Positions 49,535 through 58,717 are shown, numbered from the stretch's first letter. The stretch: 64,000 nucleotides of DNA from JABDJX01 sp039942715 (GCA_039942715.1 JBDVBY010000001.1:434001-498000); one strand, 5' to 3'. The notes: generated from the letters alone by a model not told the origin. Numbers and translations: made by a program.

Positions 49535-50457
49535 GCCGCCCGCGCTCCGAACAGGCCTTGGGGTCTAAACACCAGGACCAGAGCGACCAAAAGCGTCGCC
49601 AGGATCTTGGCCAGCGTCGGTGAGAAGAACACCGAGATTATCCCGTCAGACATCCCAATCAAAAGAGCTGCCAAAACTGCGCCGGGCAATGAGCCAAGCC
49701 CGCCAATGATCACCACAATGAAACTGAGCAGCAGCGGATCTCCCCCCATCAGGTAATGCGCCTGAGAGATCGGCACAATCAGTACAGCTGCCAAGGCTGC
49801 CAATCCTGCGCCTAGCCCGAACACAAAGGCATAGACCCGCTCCACGGGAATGCCAAAAGCTTGCGCCATCTCGCCATCCATCTGCGTGGCGCGCATCACC
49901 AATCCGATTTTGGTGCGCGACAAGAACAGCCACACGCCTAGAAGGATTACCACGGCTGCCGCAATCACAAAAAGCTTGTAACTTGTAGTGGATAGCCCCC
50001 AGGGCCAGTACATCGCCAGCCCCTCTTCGCCCCACTCCCACCAAGGAATTGCCAGACGGTGATTAAACGGTGGCTCGACCGCACGCGCATCCGGCCCATA
50101 TGTCATCAGGGTCAGCTGCTGAATAATATACAACAGCCCAATGGTCGCGACGATCGTGCGCTCGGGATCATAGTTGATCCGCTTCAAAATCGTCATGTCC
50201 GCCACGGCAGCAATCCCGCCGACGATCACCGGAGCCAGCACTAAAGCCGCCAAGAACCCAAACGCCGGATGGCCGCCCAACGTCGACGCAATCCACCACG
50301 CCAAAACAGCGCCCAGCATGAAAAACTCGCCGTGCGCGACGTTCACCACGCGCATAACTCCAAAAACCAATCCTAAACCCACAGCTGTCAGCGCCAGAAC
50401 CGACGCCCCGACAGCGCCTTCCAGAATCGCAAGCAAAAGATGCGGCCCAAATTCCAT
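49531..50457 (-). CDS. livH: branched-chain amino acid-type ABC transporter permease (LivH-like)
   Basis: First permease of the importer, 308 residues and about eight helices. Typical segments are GLGLVFGVMRVVNVAHGEFF near the N-terminus, KIGLVMRATQMDGEMAQAFG with IPVERVYAFVFGLGAGLAAL as the EAA-type loop, and FIVVIIGGLGSLPGAVLAAL near the C-terminus. A 109-base gap containing the dispersed repeat (copy 3) separates it from the binding-protein gene upstream. Confidence 0.93.
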   Translation of the reverse strand: MEFGPHLLLAILEGAVGASVLALTAVGLGLVFGVMRVVNVAHGEFFMLGAVLAWWIASTLGGHPAFGFLAALVLAPVIVGGIAAVADMTILKRINYDPERTIVATIGLLYIIQQLTLMTYGPDARAVEPPFNHRLAIPWWEWGEEGLAMYWPWGLSTTSYKLFVIAAAVVILLGVWLFLSRTKIGLVMRATQMDGEMAQAFGIPVERVYAFVFGLGAGLAALAAVLIVPISQAHYLMGGDPLLLSFIVVIIGGLGSLPGAVLAALLIGMSDGIISVFFSPTLAKILATLLVALVLVFRPQGLFGARAA

Positions 50458-50475
50458 TTCAAAGAAATCCTGCGT

Positions 50476-50530
50476 TTTTCATCGGTTCACAAATATGCCG
50501 GGGAGGTCTGGAGGGGCAGCGCCCCTCCAG
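50476..50530. repeat. dispersed intergenic palindromic repeat, copy 3
   Basis: Head TTTTTCATCGGTTCACAAAT then ATGCCGGGGAGGT, followed by a perfect 10-base stem CTGGAGGGGC / GCCCCTCCAG, identical to the stem of copy 1 at 4157. It lies between the binding-protein gene and livH and therefore inside a minus-strand operon. Confidence 0.85.
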
Positions 50531-50566
50531 TCTCGCGACGCGCACCAGCGCGGCGCAAATGAAAGA

Positions 50567-51835
50567 TCAAAGCGGCTGCGTCGTGTAATCCACTTCGTCC
50601 TCGTAAAGCGTGTCCTCAATTGAGGTCGTGTGCGCCAGAACAAGACGCCCATCCTCGACCTTGGAAATATACTGATGCCCAAAGACCTGATGCGTTTTGC
50701 CGTTAAACAGCTTCGCCCCTTGTGGATGATCAAAGCCTTCCGGCATCTCGCTCATCGCTTCAACTGCCTCGATCAGCTTGCCCCGGTCATCCGGGCCCGC
50801 ATATCCCGCAGACTCCATACCGGCCTTAAGAACATGTAACGTCTCCCAGCAACCAAACATATGCGCATAGGTCGACACATCCTTAGCATCGCTCAATGAC
50901 GCACCATTCGCATCCACACCAACGGCAGCGCGATAGGCTGCGTCATACTCGGTTTGCTCGGCTTGCGCATAACGCGGATTGCCTTCCCAGAAATACGTCC
51001 CCTCAAGGAACTCCAATCCGGGCGAGCTGATGTCCACGGCTTCCAGGCTGTCGATAAAGCCGAATATTTCGGGCCGCGACGGGCCAAAGAATTCGCCAAG
51101 CTCTTTTACGAAGGTCAACACAGCCGGGCCGACCATCACGTGATAAAGCACCTCGGTCTCACGCGGGATTTTTGGGAAGTACTTAGTAAAGCTTGTCTCG
51201 CTGGGCGGGATTGCGATGTGCTCCAGCACTTCGCCGCCCTGGGCTTCAATCGCGGCGGTAAAGAAATCGCGGTGATCATGGCCGAAGGCAAAGTCCGGGA
51301 ACACCATGGTAACTTTCTTGCCCAGGTTCTCGGCCACAAACGGTGCCATCGCCTGCACCTGAGATTTCACGTCCGTGATACCGGGTTGCAGTGTGTAGCG
51401 GTTAAGCATGCCAGAGGCCACGTGGTGCCCTTCAGAGACCACAAAATACGGCAGCTTCATCTCGCCTGCACTTGGGGCCGAACCGATAACAACGTGAGAA
51501 AACAATGTCCCGAACGCCACATCGCAATTGTGCTGAGTGGCGAATTTCTCAACCACTTCTGCGCCGCGCTTCGGATCGGTACCATCGTCTTCGGCGACGA
51601 CCTCAATCATCCGCCCGTTAATGCCACCTTCGCCGTTGATCTTGGCAACGGCCGCTTGAGTCGTGCGGTCATACCAGCGCCCGTAAGCCGCCCCAATACC
51701 AGTGCGGTGCACCTGAAAACCGACCTTCACCGGGGCTGCAGTTTGAGCATTTGTGTAGCGTGCCCAAAGCGGCAGCGTCGCGGCGGCCCCCAGCGTTTTC
51801 AAAGCGGTGCGGCGTGTTTGCGTTGACTTAGTCAT
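50567..51835 (-). CDS. Tat-exported substrate-binding protein of the Liv-type ABC transporter
   Basis: Periplasmic type I binding protein of 422 residues for a small amide or amino acid. The N-terminus has a twin-arginine signal (TQTRRTALKTLGAAATLPLW), so export is by Tat rather than Sec. The mature part begins VKVGFQVHRTGIGAAYGRWY, with the helix AAVAKINGEGGINGRMIEVV and VEDDGTDPKRGAEVVEKF-like sequence (AEDDGTDPKRGAEVVEKF) typical of LivK/UrtA/AmiC-like proteins. ATG 51835 has AGGGGA upstream; the frame opens at 51871. It is the first gene of the operon. The substrate may be an amide or urea-like compound rather than leucine; this cannot be settled by eye. Confidence 0.92.
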   Translation of the reverse strand: MTKSTQTRRTALKTLGAAATLPLWARYTNAQTAAPVKVGFQVHRTGIGAAYGRWYDRTTQAAVAKINGEGGINGRMIEVVAEDDGTDPKRGAEVVEKFATQHNCDVAFGTLFSHVVIGSAPSAGEMKLPYFVVSEGHHVASGMLNRYTLQPGITDVKSQVQAMAPFVAENLGKKVTMVFPDFAFGHDHRDFFTAAIEAQGGEVLEHIAIPPSETSFTKYFPKIPRETEVLYHVMVGPAVLTFVKELGEFFGPSRPEIFGFIDSLEAVDISSPGLEFLEGTYFWEGNPRYAQAEQTEYDAAYRAAVGVDANGASLSDAKDVSTYAHMFGCWETLHVLKAGMESAGYAGPDDRGKLIEAVEAMSEMPEGFDHPQGAKLFNGKTHQVFGHQYISKVEDGRLVLAHTTSIEDTLYEDEVDYTTQPL

Positions 51836-51931
51836 CGATCTTCCCCTGTCTGTTAGCTCTTTTGTCGCCATCTTGCGCGCGGCAATCCCTGCTTGTCCAT
51901 GGCTTTTGTCGCACTCTCCCTTAGCGCAAGG

Positions 51932-53266
51932 TCACGCGCCGCGCGGCGAGGCCAATAGCCAAAGCCCAAAGAGCGTATAAAGGATCATGAAAAGCGCGAG
52001 CGGCAGTTGGCTAAGTGTGGCGGCTTTACGATCCCCATAAAGCTTTAGCGCCAAGGCGTGTGCCACCAAGAGGGCCGCCACATGGCCCAAAACGACAGCG
52101 CCTGCTTGGCTGAGCCAAATGATGCGCACAGTCGCCAGCGTGTTGAAAAAACCCGTGGTGACGGCGATCTGCTCACCACCGAATGTTGTTGAAACAAGGC
52201 TTTTAACATACTGAGCATCCACAAGAAAACTCGTCAGATAGTGTGCTACATGATAGGCGATCGCGATTGGCAATAAGCTTGGCGCGAACACTCGAAAGCT
52301 GATCGCAAAGTTTCCACCAGCCAAACGCACGCCAGCCCAAATGAACGCCGCATAGAACACGATCAGCGCTATATTGGCGATCAAAAGTCCTGCAACAGTT
52401 TCATTAATCACTGCAGAGCGACCCGGGAACTCCAACGGGTTCACGCCGATTTGGCCCAGCCACCAAAAGGTTTCGTTTAGTCCATCAAAGCTGCCCAATC
52501 CCAGCAGCGCCAAAATCAGCAGAGCCAGTGCCAAACCGGGCGTCGCGGCACGCACACAGCGCCAGCCCCAAACCCCTAAACGCCCTCCGCTGACAAGCGC
52601 TGATTGGCGATAGGTGCGCATTAAAACGGTCATCACCTCGACACGCACCAACCAACGCGGCCCAAAAAGCGCACACCCAATCACACTAAAGCCGAGATAT
52701 CCCAAGGCGAATTTGGCCAACCGTCTGGGGTCTGAGGGAGCCGGGTCCGCAAGCAGGAACGCGGCAAAGGCAATGAACAGCACCAGCGCAGGCCAATGGC
52801 TGTACGTTGGTAATCTGAACGGTGCGCGCCATCCAGCATCTGCTCCAAGACGGGCCGCCCCAGCAAAGGGGTTTATCCAGCGCCAAATGTCAAAGAATGC
52901 GCCCTGAATGCACACCAACCCGATCCAGAACACTGTCCAGACCAATAGCGTCAGAGGATTGCGCAGCGGATCAGATGCGCCGATAAACCCGAAGCCAATA
53001 CAAAGAAGAAACACAATCAGCGCAAAAAGTTGTGCGCCAAACCTTATCCCAATCGCGCGCAACACGGGCAGGCGAAAGGTCTTGAACAGCGCCTCAACCT
53101 TGGCTTTCGGCGCAAACGCCAATGCCAGCACGGTCAGCGCCACGGTTGCTGCCCCACCAAGAATGTACCCCCCGGTTGGGAGGAGCAACACAAAGCCTTG
53201 TTCTGAGACATGCGCAAGCGCGCTGCCCGGACTCAAAAGTGCTATAAGATAAACCCAAACCCGCAT
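51932..53266 (-). CDS. polytopic membrane protein, unknown function
   Basis: A 444-residue protein with a signal-like first helix (MRVWVYLIALLSPGSALAHV) and about eleven further hydrophobic segments. The first periplasmic motif HVSEQGFVLLLPTGGYILGG, the histidine-bearing helix PIAIAYHVAHYLTSFLVDAQ and CIQGAFFDIWRWINPFAGAA stand out. I recall a widespread group of hypothetical polytopic proteins with a similar AH-xx-G-LPLP start and a late HY/H motif, some mislabelled as fenitrothion hydrolase; no function follows from that. It is transcribed divergently from the DUF1801 gene, and the next gene downstream on its strand is, after 96 bases, the binding-protein gene. Confidence 0.75.
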   Translation of the reverse strand: MRVWVYLIALLSPGSALAHVSEQGFVLLLPTGGYILGGAATVALTVLALAFAPKAKVEALFKTFRLPVLRAIGIRFGAQLFALIVFLLCIGFGFIGASDPLRNPLTLLVWTVFWIGLVCIQGAFFDIWRWINPFAGAARLGADAGWRAPFRLPTYSHWPALVLFIAFAAFLLADPAPSDPRRLAKFALGYLGFSVIGCALFGPRWLVRVEVMTVLMRTYRQSALVSGGRLGVWGWRCVRAATPGLALALLILALLGLGSFDGLNETFWWLGQIGVNPLEFPGRSAVINETVAGLLIANIALIVFYAAFIWAGVRLAGGNFAISFRVFAPSLLPIAIAYHVAHYLTSFLVDAQYVKSLVSTTFGGEQIAVTTGFFNTLATVRIIWLSQAGAVVLGHVAALLVAHALALKLYGDRKAATLSQLPLALFMILYTLFGLWLLASPRGA

Positions 53267-53320
53267 GGGGGCACATTAACGCGCGTGCAAAGCAGGGAAA
53301 GTGCGATTAGCGTCTAAGAC

Positions 53321-53728
53321 GTGAAAGATAATCAGCCTGAGAATGTCAAAGCGGCCTTTGAAGCGATCCCTGCCCCTTCACGCAAGGTTTTGATCGCAGC
53401 CCGCGCACGCCTATTTGATTTGGCTGAAGAAGAAGGCGTGGGGCCGCTGACAGAAACATTGAAGTGGGGGCAACCATCATATTTGACCGAAGTCACCAAA
53501 GCAGGCAGCACAGTTCGACTTGCGCTCAGCGGAGATACACCAGCGGCGTTTTTCACCTGCAGCTCATCATTGGTCGATGGATTTCGTGCGGATTTTGGCG
53601 ACGCACTGACCTATCAAGGCAACCGTGCGGTCATGCTGAAGGAACCGTTTCCTGACGTCCTTGATTTCTGTTTTGTCCGTGCGCTTACGTATCACCGCGC
53701 CAAATTGCTCGCCAAACAACAGAATTAG
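53321..53728 (+). CDS. DUF1801 domain protein
   Basis: A cytoplasmic protein of 135 residues matching the YdhG/DUF1801 fold. An N-terminal helical part (VKAAFEAIPAPSRKVLIAAR) is followed by ETLKWGQPSYLTEVTKAGST, the conserved WG-P-Y motif, and strands VRLALSGDTPAAFFTCSSSL. Members are distantly related to frataxin-like folds and their role is unclear. The start is GTG 53321, without a clear ribosome-binding site. Its 3' end overlaps the convergent SARP-type regulator gene by 4 bases. Confidence 0.8.
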   Translation: MKDNQPENVKAAFEAIPAPSRKVLIAARARLFDLAEEEGVGPLTETLKWGQPSYLTEVTKAGSTVRLALSGDTPAAFFTCSSSLVDGFRADFGDALTYQGNRAVMLKEPFPDVLDFCFVRALTYHRAKLLAKQQN

Positions 53729-55317
53729 CCGTGCAGTGCCATCACCTTGCCGCTGTCGAGCAATCCACTCCAGCGTAGCGGCGAGATGGGATAGCTGTCA
53801 TCGCTGGCCATCCGCTCAAACGAGAAATCCGGTTCCAGCTTTTGCAGACGTTGGCCCATGCGGTGCGCGTCATCCGGGCGATCAGCGGCAGCATAAAGCG
53901 CTGTGAGATAGCGCAGTGGTGGGCGGAACTCAGGAGAGAACGCGTGGGCGGCTTCGGCCAACTGGATCGCCTCGTCACGGCGACCTGTTAAGGCCGCAGT
54001 CAGGCAGCGACCGAAATCCCACCAATGACCGAAGGGAGAACCAGAACTGATCTTTTGTGCGCGCACGGCCAATGCGTGCGCTTCGCCGATGTCGCCGGCA
54101 TATAGCTTGGCTGTCGCAAGGCTGTTCCAGGCCAGCGGATTAGCCGGGTTCAGCGAGACACTGCGGCGAGAAAGCTCAAGGCACGCGGTCACATCGTTGT
54201 CCAAAACGAGCCGTGTATTGGCGACAGCGGCAAGAACCATCGAGTTCATTGGCTCGCGCTCCATCGCATCAATGCACAAACGCCGCGCCACCTCGGGAAG
54301 GTCCTCGTTGATATTCTCGTGGCGCTCAACATGCTGGATCAGGCGCAACTGGGCACGCCATGCGGATGACAGTGCACCTGCCCCAAGGTTCTGAGCGCGC
54401 GCCAGCATTTCATCAGCTTCGGCCAAGGCCTCCGGGCGCAGGCAAAAGATACGGCGGATCGCAAGTCGGGTTAACAAGTTGGCGTCGCGAATTTCTTTCG
54501 ATTCGGAAATCGTGACCGTCATCGCTTCGGCCAGCGCGTCAATCAACTGGTTGCCCAGCGAGACGATCTCAAGGTCTTCCACAGGCGGTGCACCGTGCAA
54601 TTGGGTGGAGGTCATGCCCGACCACACCAACGTGCCGCTTTTGCCGTGGCCAACGCGCGCTCGAATACCAACGGTAGAGGCGTCCGTGCGATACGCCTGC
54701 ACTTCGACGCGGAAGGAATTGTCGTTGTTGTCCTCAATCGAGTGGCTTGTACGCACCTCGGCAGAAAGGGTTTCACGCATAGACCGCGCCACGCTGTCGA
54801 CGAAAATATCCTCGATCAGACCCAGATCGCTGCTCTGGTCGCCTTTGGTATGAAACTGAATAACAGGACGGCGTTGCGTCGCCTCGATCTGCACAGCAGC
54901 TTCGGCAATCGTTGTGGCAGGCGCGCGGTGACGGGCGAGCCAGTCAGCGACACTATGATCGCCATCAATCAGCGCGACCCCTTCCATGAACTCAGCGCCG
55001 GAATCTGTTTGCACAAGAAGGATATCACAAAGCGCTAAATTCACGGAACGACGATCCGCTGTAAGCAAATCCCGCGCATCCCCAAGCGATCTGCGGATTT
55101 CACTTAAGGCTTGGCGTAAACTAACCGAGGCTTTTTCAGCATCCGATCGCGGCCACAGGCGCTTTTGCAGCCACAAGCGCCCTCGCCCTCCCGTTTCACT
55201 GGTCGCCAAAAGAGCCACAAGTGTCTGAGCTTTCGCGCTTTTTGGCGCAATATCACGACCCTCAGCGTCCTCAAAACGAAAGCGTCCATAAAGTGTTAAT
55301 CGGGCTTTATCAGACAT
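53725..55317 (-). CDS. SARP-like transcriptional regulator with TolB-like and TPR-like regions
   Basis: A 530-residue regulator. Residues 1-100 form an OmpR-type winged helix as in SARP/BTAD activators (LTLYGRFRFEDAEGRDIAPK, then WLQKRLWPRSDAEKASVSLR). The middle (about 150-280) resembles the TolB-like domain found with adenylate cyclase/SARP proteins. The C-terminal part (about 285-520) is helical repeats of TPR type (NPLAWNSLATAKLYAGDIGE, RRDEAIQLAEAAHAFSPEFR). It has no membrane helix and no receiver domain. It is divergent from the haloperoxidase-protease operon with a 218-base gap, so local control of that operon is likely but inferred. Confidence 0.85.
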   Translation of the reverse strand: MSDKARLTLYGRFRFEDAEGRDIAPKSAKAQTLVALLATSETGGRGRLWLQKRLWPRSDAEKASVSLRQALSEIRRSLGDARDLLTADRRSVNLALCDILLVQTDSGAEFMEGVALIDGDHSVADWLARHRAPATTIAEAAVQIEATQRRPVIQFHTKGDQSSDLGLIEDIFVDSVARSMRETLSAEVRTSHSIEDNNDNSFRVEVQAYRTDASTVGIRARVGHGKSGTLVWSGMTSTQLHGAPPVEDLEIVSLGNQLIDALAEAMTVTISESKEIRDANLLTRLAIRRIFCLRPEALAEADEMLARAQNLGAGALSSAWRAQLRLIQHVERHENINEDLPEVARRLCIDAMEREPMNSMVLAAVANTRLVLDNDVTACLELSRRSVSLNPANPLAWNSLATAKLYAGDIGEAHALAVRAQKISSGSPFGHWWDFGRCLTAALTGRRDEAIQLAEAAHAFSPEFRPPLRYLTALYAAADRPDDAHRMGQRLQKLEPDFSFERMASDDSYPISPLRWSGLLDSGKVMALHG

Positions 55318-55535
55318 GGTTTCGACCCCTGCGTTTCAATTTGCGCTCCCACGTGCACGGGGCGAGTTAGCCACGCGGGCCGCAGAATTTCAAGGAATTG
55401 CATTGCGATACGCCGAATTCACGAGAAACCGTGAATGGGCCGTGAAAATCGCGAAACAGTCTGAACGATGGCTTGAAAAGCGAATTCCTCTTCTGCGTAG
55501 TTGGCTCGAGGGTACCATTTAGAAGGGTGAACAAA

Positions 55536-56681
55536 ATGCCAGAATTTGGGCAAGGTCAGGGTCAAGGCCAAGGACAGGGGCAAGGTCAGGGCCAAGGACA
55601 AGGTCAGGGGCAAGGCCAGGGCCAAGGTCAAGGACAGGGGCAAGGCCAAGGACAGGGACAAGGTCAGGGACAGGGCCAAGGAATGGCGCACGCTGGTGGT
55701 CCGGGATCGGGTGCTTTGAGTGCCGGGTTAATCACAACCCACGACGGTACCGTTGGATACTGGGACGGCAAACCAGTGCGCTCTCCGGCGATGATTGGCA
55801 AAAACGATGTAGACCTTAGCTATCTGTCGACCGGTGTGCGCTCCAAGTTGCTGGACTCAATGGTCATGCCAGAGTTCACAGTGACCGGTGAAGATGGTCA
55901 CGCAACATTTCATGCCGGTGGTAAGCCGCTGGTGAAACTGAACCGCCCAACACGGGCCGTGTTTGAACAACAGCTGCCGATGGTACGCGCTTATGGGGAT
56001 CTGCGCGGTGATCGACTGACCGAGATCCTTTTGCAGACTGAAGACCTTGTTTCGTTCTTCGGCGCACAGGGATATCTAAGTGCGAACCGTAATCGCCACA
56101 CGATGGCAGCGCTTTACACTGCTTTGCGCGCGGCGGTGCATATCGAGATGCCGATCAAGCATTTCTGTCGCTCGGCACGCCCGATTGATTTCGCTCCTAT
56201 GGTGCAGCCAATGATCCAGACGCCGGATCACTCCAGCTTTCCTTCCGGTCACGCGATCGAGGTTTTTGCAGCTGCCACTGTCTTTGCGCGTCTGGTGACG
56301 GGCTTGGGACCGAAAGAGGCGATGACGAATGCAGACAACAATGGCCGCATGGGCACTCTGGCCTTCAAGCTTGCGCTGCGGATTGCTTCAAACCGCTCTG
56401 TCGCAGGCGTGCATTTCCCGATTGATAGCGCCTCTGGCGCGATCATTGGGTGTTCCCTTGGCGAAGCGCTTTATCGCATTGCATGTGGTAATGATGACTT
56501 CCCGCCCTTGGTGAATGTTGAATTTGATCTGGTACCCGAAGCGGCAGCACCCTTTGATCTGACACTGCCTTGGCTGAAATCCAAGCTGCCCGACGATGCG
56601 CCGGGTCATCTCTCAGCGGCGGACGACACGATCTTTGGCAAGCTTTGGGACGAAGCTGACAACGAGTGGAACGAGATATGA
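55536..56681 (+). CDS. vanadium haloperoxidase / PAP2-family enzyme with N-terminal (Gly-Gln)22 repeat
   Basis: A 381-residue enzyme. Residues 5-48 are 22 exact Gly-Gln dipeptides, surely disordered. The catalytic domain has the full PAP2/vanadium-haloperoxidase signature: K208-HFCRSA-R215-P, the PSGH motif at 236-239 and R287-SVAGV-H293 followed by D297, the residues that hold vanadate or phosphate. It has no signal peptide and no membrane helices, so it is probably a cytoplasmic or non-classically exported enzyme and closer to haloperoxidases than to lipid phosphatases. ATG 55536 has AAGGGTG upstream. It overlaps the protease gene by ATGA and is divergent from the SARP gene. Phosphatase rather than haloperoxidase activity remains possible. 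Confidence 0.88.
   Translation: MPEFGQGQGQGQGQGQGQGQGQGQGQGQGQGQGQGQGQGQGQGQGQGQGMAHAGGPGSGALSAGLITTHDGTVGYWDGKPVRSPAMIGKNDVDLSYLSTGVRSKLLDSMVMPEFTVTGEDGHATFHAGGKPLVKLNRPTRAVFEQQLPMVRAYGDLRGDRLTEILLQTEDLVSFFGAQGYLSANRNRHTMAALYTALRAAVHIEMPIKHFCRSARPIDFAPMVQPMIQTPDHSSFPSGHAIEVFAAATVFARLVTGLGPKEAMTNADNNGRMGTLAFKLALRIASNRSVAGVHFPIDSASGAIIGCSLGEALYRIACGNDDFPPLVNVEFDLVPEAAAPFDLTLPWLKSKLPDDAPGHLSAADDTIFGKLWDEADNEWNEI
55548..55679 (+). repeat. hexanucleotide-type tandem repeat coding for (Gly-Gln)22
   Basis: Twenty-two consecutive GGN-CAR codon pairs (132 bases). The third positions vary (GGT, GGC, GGA, GGG with CAA, CAG), so the peptide is kept while the DNA has drifted, although blocks such as GGACAGGGGCAAGG recur. 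Repeat-number change by slippage would keep the frame. Confidence 0.95.
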
Positions 56682-58645
56682 CCCTGACGTGGAGTGACTG
56701 GGTTGAAGATCCGTGCACGACCCAGTGCGTTCCGCCCTATATCGACTGGCTAAAAACGGTCACGTTTCAGGGGGCGGAAGAAAAGGACGGCATTTCCATT
56801 GCCCCGCTACCGCTTTCAAAGATCGCGGCCGAGATCGAAGGCGTGGACGTGCGCCCTGCCCCAATGCCGCCCTTCTCGCGGATGCCCGAGGGGGCCGAGA
56901 TGCTGCCCAAGCCGGTGATCGAACTGGATTGGACGCCTTCAGAAGATTGCGCGATTGTGGCCGTGATCGACAGCGCGATTGCCCTTTCACACGCCCGATT
57001 TCGCCGACTTGATGGCGGCTCGCGGTTTCTATCCGCTTGGTTGATGAACGGCACGTGGCGCAAGTCTGCGGTTCCGTTTGGTCGCGAGATGTTTCAGCGC
57101 GAGATTGACCGCCTGCTGTTTGGCGCCACGCTGGCCGGATCGGTGAACGAATTGGTCTTTGATCGCTCAGCCGGTCTGACGCAGTTTGGGTATGGACGTG
57201 GGGATCGACGGCTCGAGAACAACGCAACGCACGGTACGATGGTCGCGGATCTGGCCGCTGGTTTCGATTTGCGCCGCTCCGAAGATGACGAGCCGCGCCG
57301 CCGCTTGCCGATGATCGCGGTTGGCTTGCCGCCACGCACCTCGATGGGATCTTCGGGTAGCTTCCTTGAGTTTTACGCCATGCACGCGCTGGAATATATC
57401 GTCGAGCGCGCCGATGCGATCTGGGCGGCGGTTGAGGGCGACAAAAAGGGTGGTTATCCGATTGTGATCAACCTCTCTTATGGTCTTCAGGCCGGTCCTA
57501 AAGACGGCGAGATGCTGATTGAAAAGCTGATGCGCACCCTTTTGAAACGCGCCGAAGCGATGGGCCGACCGGTACGGATCATCCTGCCTGTGGGCAACGA
57601 CTTGCTCTCAGAAGGAACTGCGCATTTTGATCTTGCCGACGGAGGTTCGGACGACGTCGAGTGGCGGGTCAAGCCAGAGGATCACACACCGAACTATGCC
57701 GAGGTGTGGTCTGACGTAATCCAAGGCGATGGCGGCAAAGATCCACAGCATCCGCTTTCATTGAGGCTGGCTCCACCGTCCGGTCCGGTTTGTCCTCCGA
57801 CACCGGGTCGCGCGGGGCAAATGGCAACATTGAGCGATGAAGACGGTCGTCCGATTGCGCGAGTTTATTGCCGCAAACACGACGACGCTGAAAAGGCGGG
57901 CGACACAGCGAGCTGGCATCGTGTCGGATATATCCTGTGCACAGCGCCAACCTCGCCAGACAGCCACCATATGCAACGCGCGCCCGCTGGGTCGTGGCGC
58001 TTGGGCGTCTCTGCTACCAAGGCGAGCAAGGGATATGCCTATGTGCAGTCAGATCAAAGCCTGACATTCGGCAGCAACACCGGACTTGTTTCAACCTTTG
58101 CACATCCGGACTTTTATCCCGTCGATGACACGGGCCGCTTGATCGACATCGCGAGCTATCCAACAGACGGCACCGCGCCGGTGGATACCGATGTAAAGCC
58201 GCCCATGCGTCGCCACGACACGATGAACACCATCGCGCATCTCAAAGAATCCCGCGTAATCGGCAGTTACCGTGTCACCGACGGCAAACCGGCTATCTAT
58301 TCCAGCGCCTCTTCCGATGCAGTTGGAAATAGCCGTGCCGCACCGACCGCGCTCCTCCCGGGCGAAGACGGTGCGGCACGGTTCGGATTAATGGGGGCAG
58401 GATCAAAAAGCGGTTCGGTCACCGTAATGTCGGGCACCAGCTTTTCGACAGGATTGGCCACGCGCGCTGTCGCGCTCGCGATGCTGGATTGGATCCATAC
58501 CCCCACGACACCCATTCCGGGCGATGAGGCATGGTTCGCAGCAGAGGCGGCAAAAACGATCGGTACATTCCCCGGTGACGTGGTGCAGGACAAAGCGGGC
58601 GAGGGTCGGATGTTTGCCCCTTCAACAGGGCGGATCGCGCGGTAA
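56678..58645 (+). CDS. S8 (subtilisin-like) serine peptidase
   Basis: A 655-residue protease with the subtilase triad: Asp98 in CAIVAVIDSAIALSHARF, His185 in ENNATHGTMVADLAAGF, and a serine near residue 588 in TVMSGTSFSTGLATRAVALA. The oxyanion asparagine is in RIILPVGNDLLSEG. About 400 residues separate His from Ser, far more than in a minimal subtilisin, so an inserted domain of unknown fold is present (about 300-560). There is no signal peptide or propeptide. Its start overlaps the haloperoxidase stop (ATGA), so the two proteins are coupled and probably act together. A strong terminator follows at 58718. Confidence 0.9.
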   Translation: MTLTWSDWVEDPCTTQCVPPYIDWLKTVTFQGAEEKDGISIAPLPLSKIAAEIEGVDVRPAPMPPFSRMPEGAEMLPKPVIELDWTPSEDCAIVAVIDSAIALSHARFRRLDGGSRFLSAWLMNGTWRKSAVPFGREMFQREIDRLLFGATLAGSVNELVFDRSAGLTQFGYGRGDRRLENNATHGTMVADLAAGFDLRRSEDDEPRRRLPMIAVGLPPRTSMGSSGSFLEFYAMHALEYIVERADAIWAAVEGDKKGGYPIVINLSYGLQAGPKDGEMLIEKLMRTLLKRAEAMGRPVRIILPVGNDLLSEGTAHFDLADGGSDDVEWRVKPEDHTPNYAEVWSDVIQGDGGKDPQHPLSLRLAPPSGPVCPPTPGRAGQMATLSDEDGRPIARVYCRKHDDAEKAGDTASWHRVGYILCTAPTSPDSHHMQRAPAGSWRLGVSATKASKGYAYVQSDQSLTFGSNTGLVSTFAHPDFYPVDDTGRLIDIASYPTDGTAPVDTDVKPPMRRHDTMNTIAHLKESRVIGSYRVTDGKPAIYSSASSDAVGNSRAAPTALLPGEDGAARFGLMGAGSKSGSVTVMSGTSFSTGLATRAVALAMLDWIHTPTTPIPGDEAWFAAEAAKTIGTFPGDVVQDKAGEGRMFAPSTGRIAR

Positions 58646-58717
58646 AGGAATTCCGATGCGTCCAATTACGGCGCGCCGGATGCAAGATTTTAGAACGAAA
58701 GCCTTTTTAAAACGAAT

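Noticed and set aside
55316..55522. 68-codon open frame on the plus strand in the SARP-haloperoxidase promoter gap
   Set aside because: It fills the divergent promoter, overlaps the SARP start codon, has no visible ribosome-binding site and no recognisable protein pattern. It is not fully excluded, since its composition is not absurd for a protein.
55548..55679. The idea that the GQ array is a sequencing artefact
   Set aside because: The synonymous codons vary along the array and the frame stays open into a complete enzyme, which an artefactual stutter would not produce; the exact unit number may still be uncertain.
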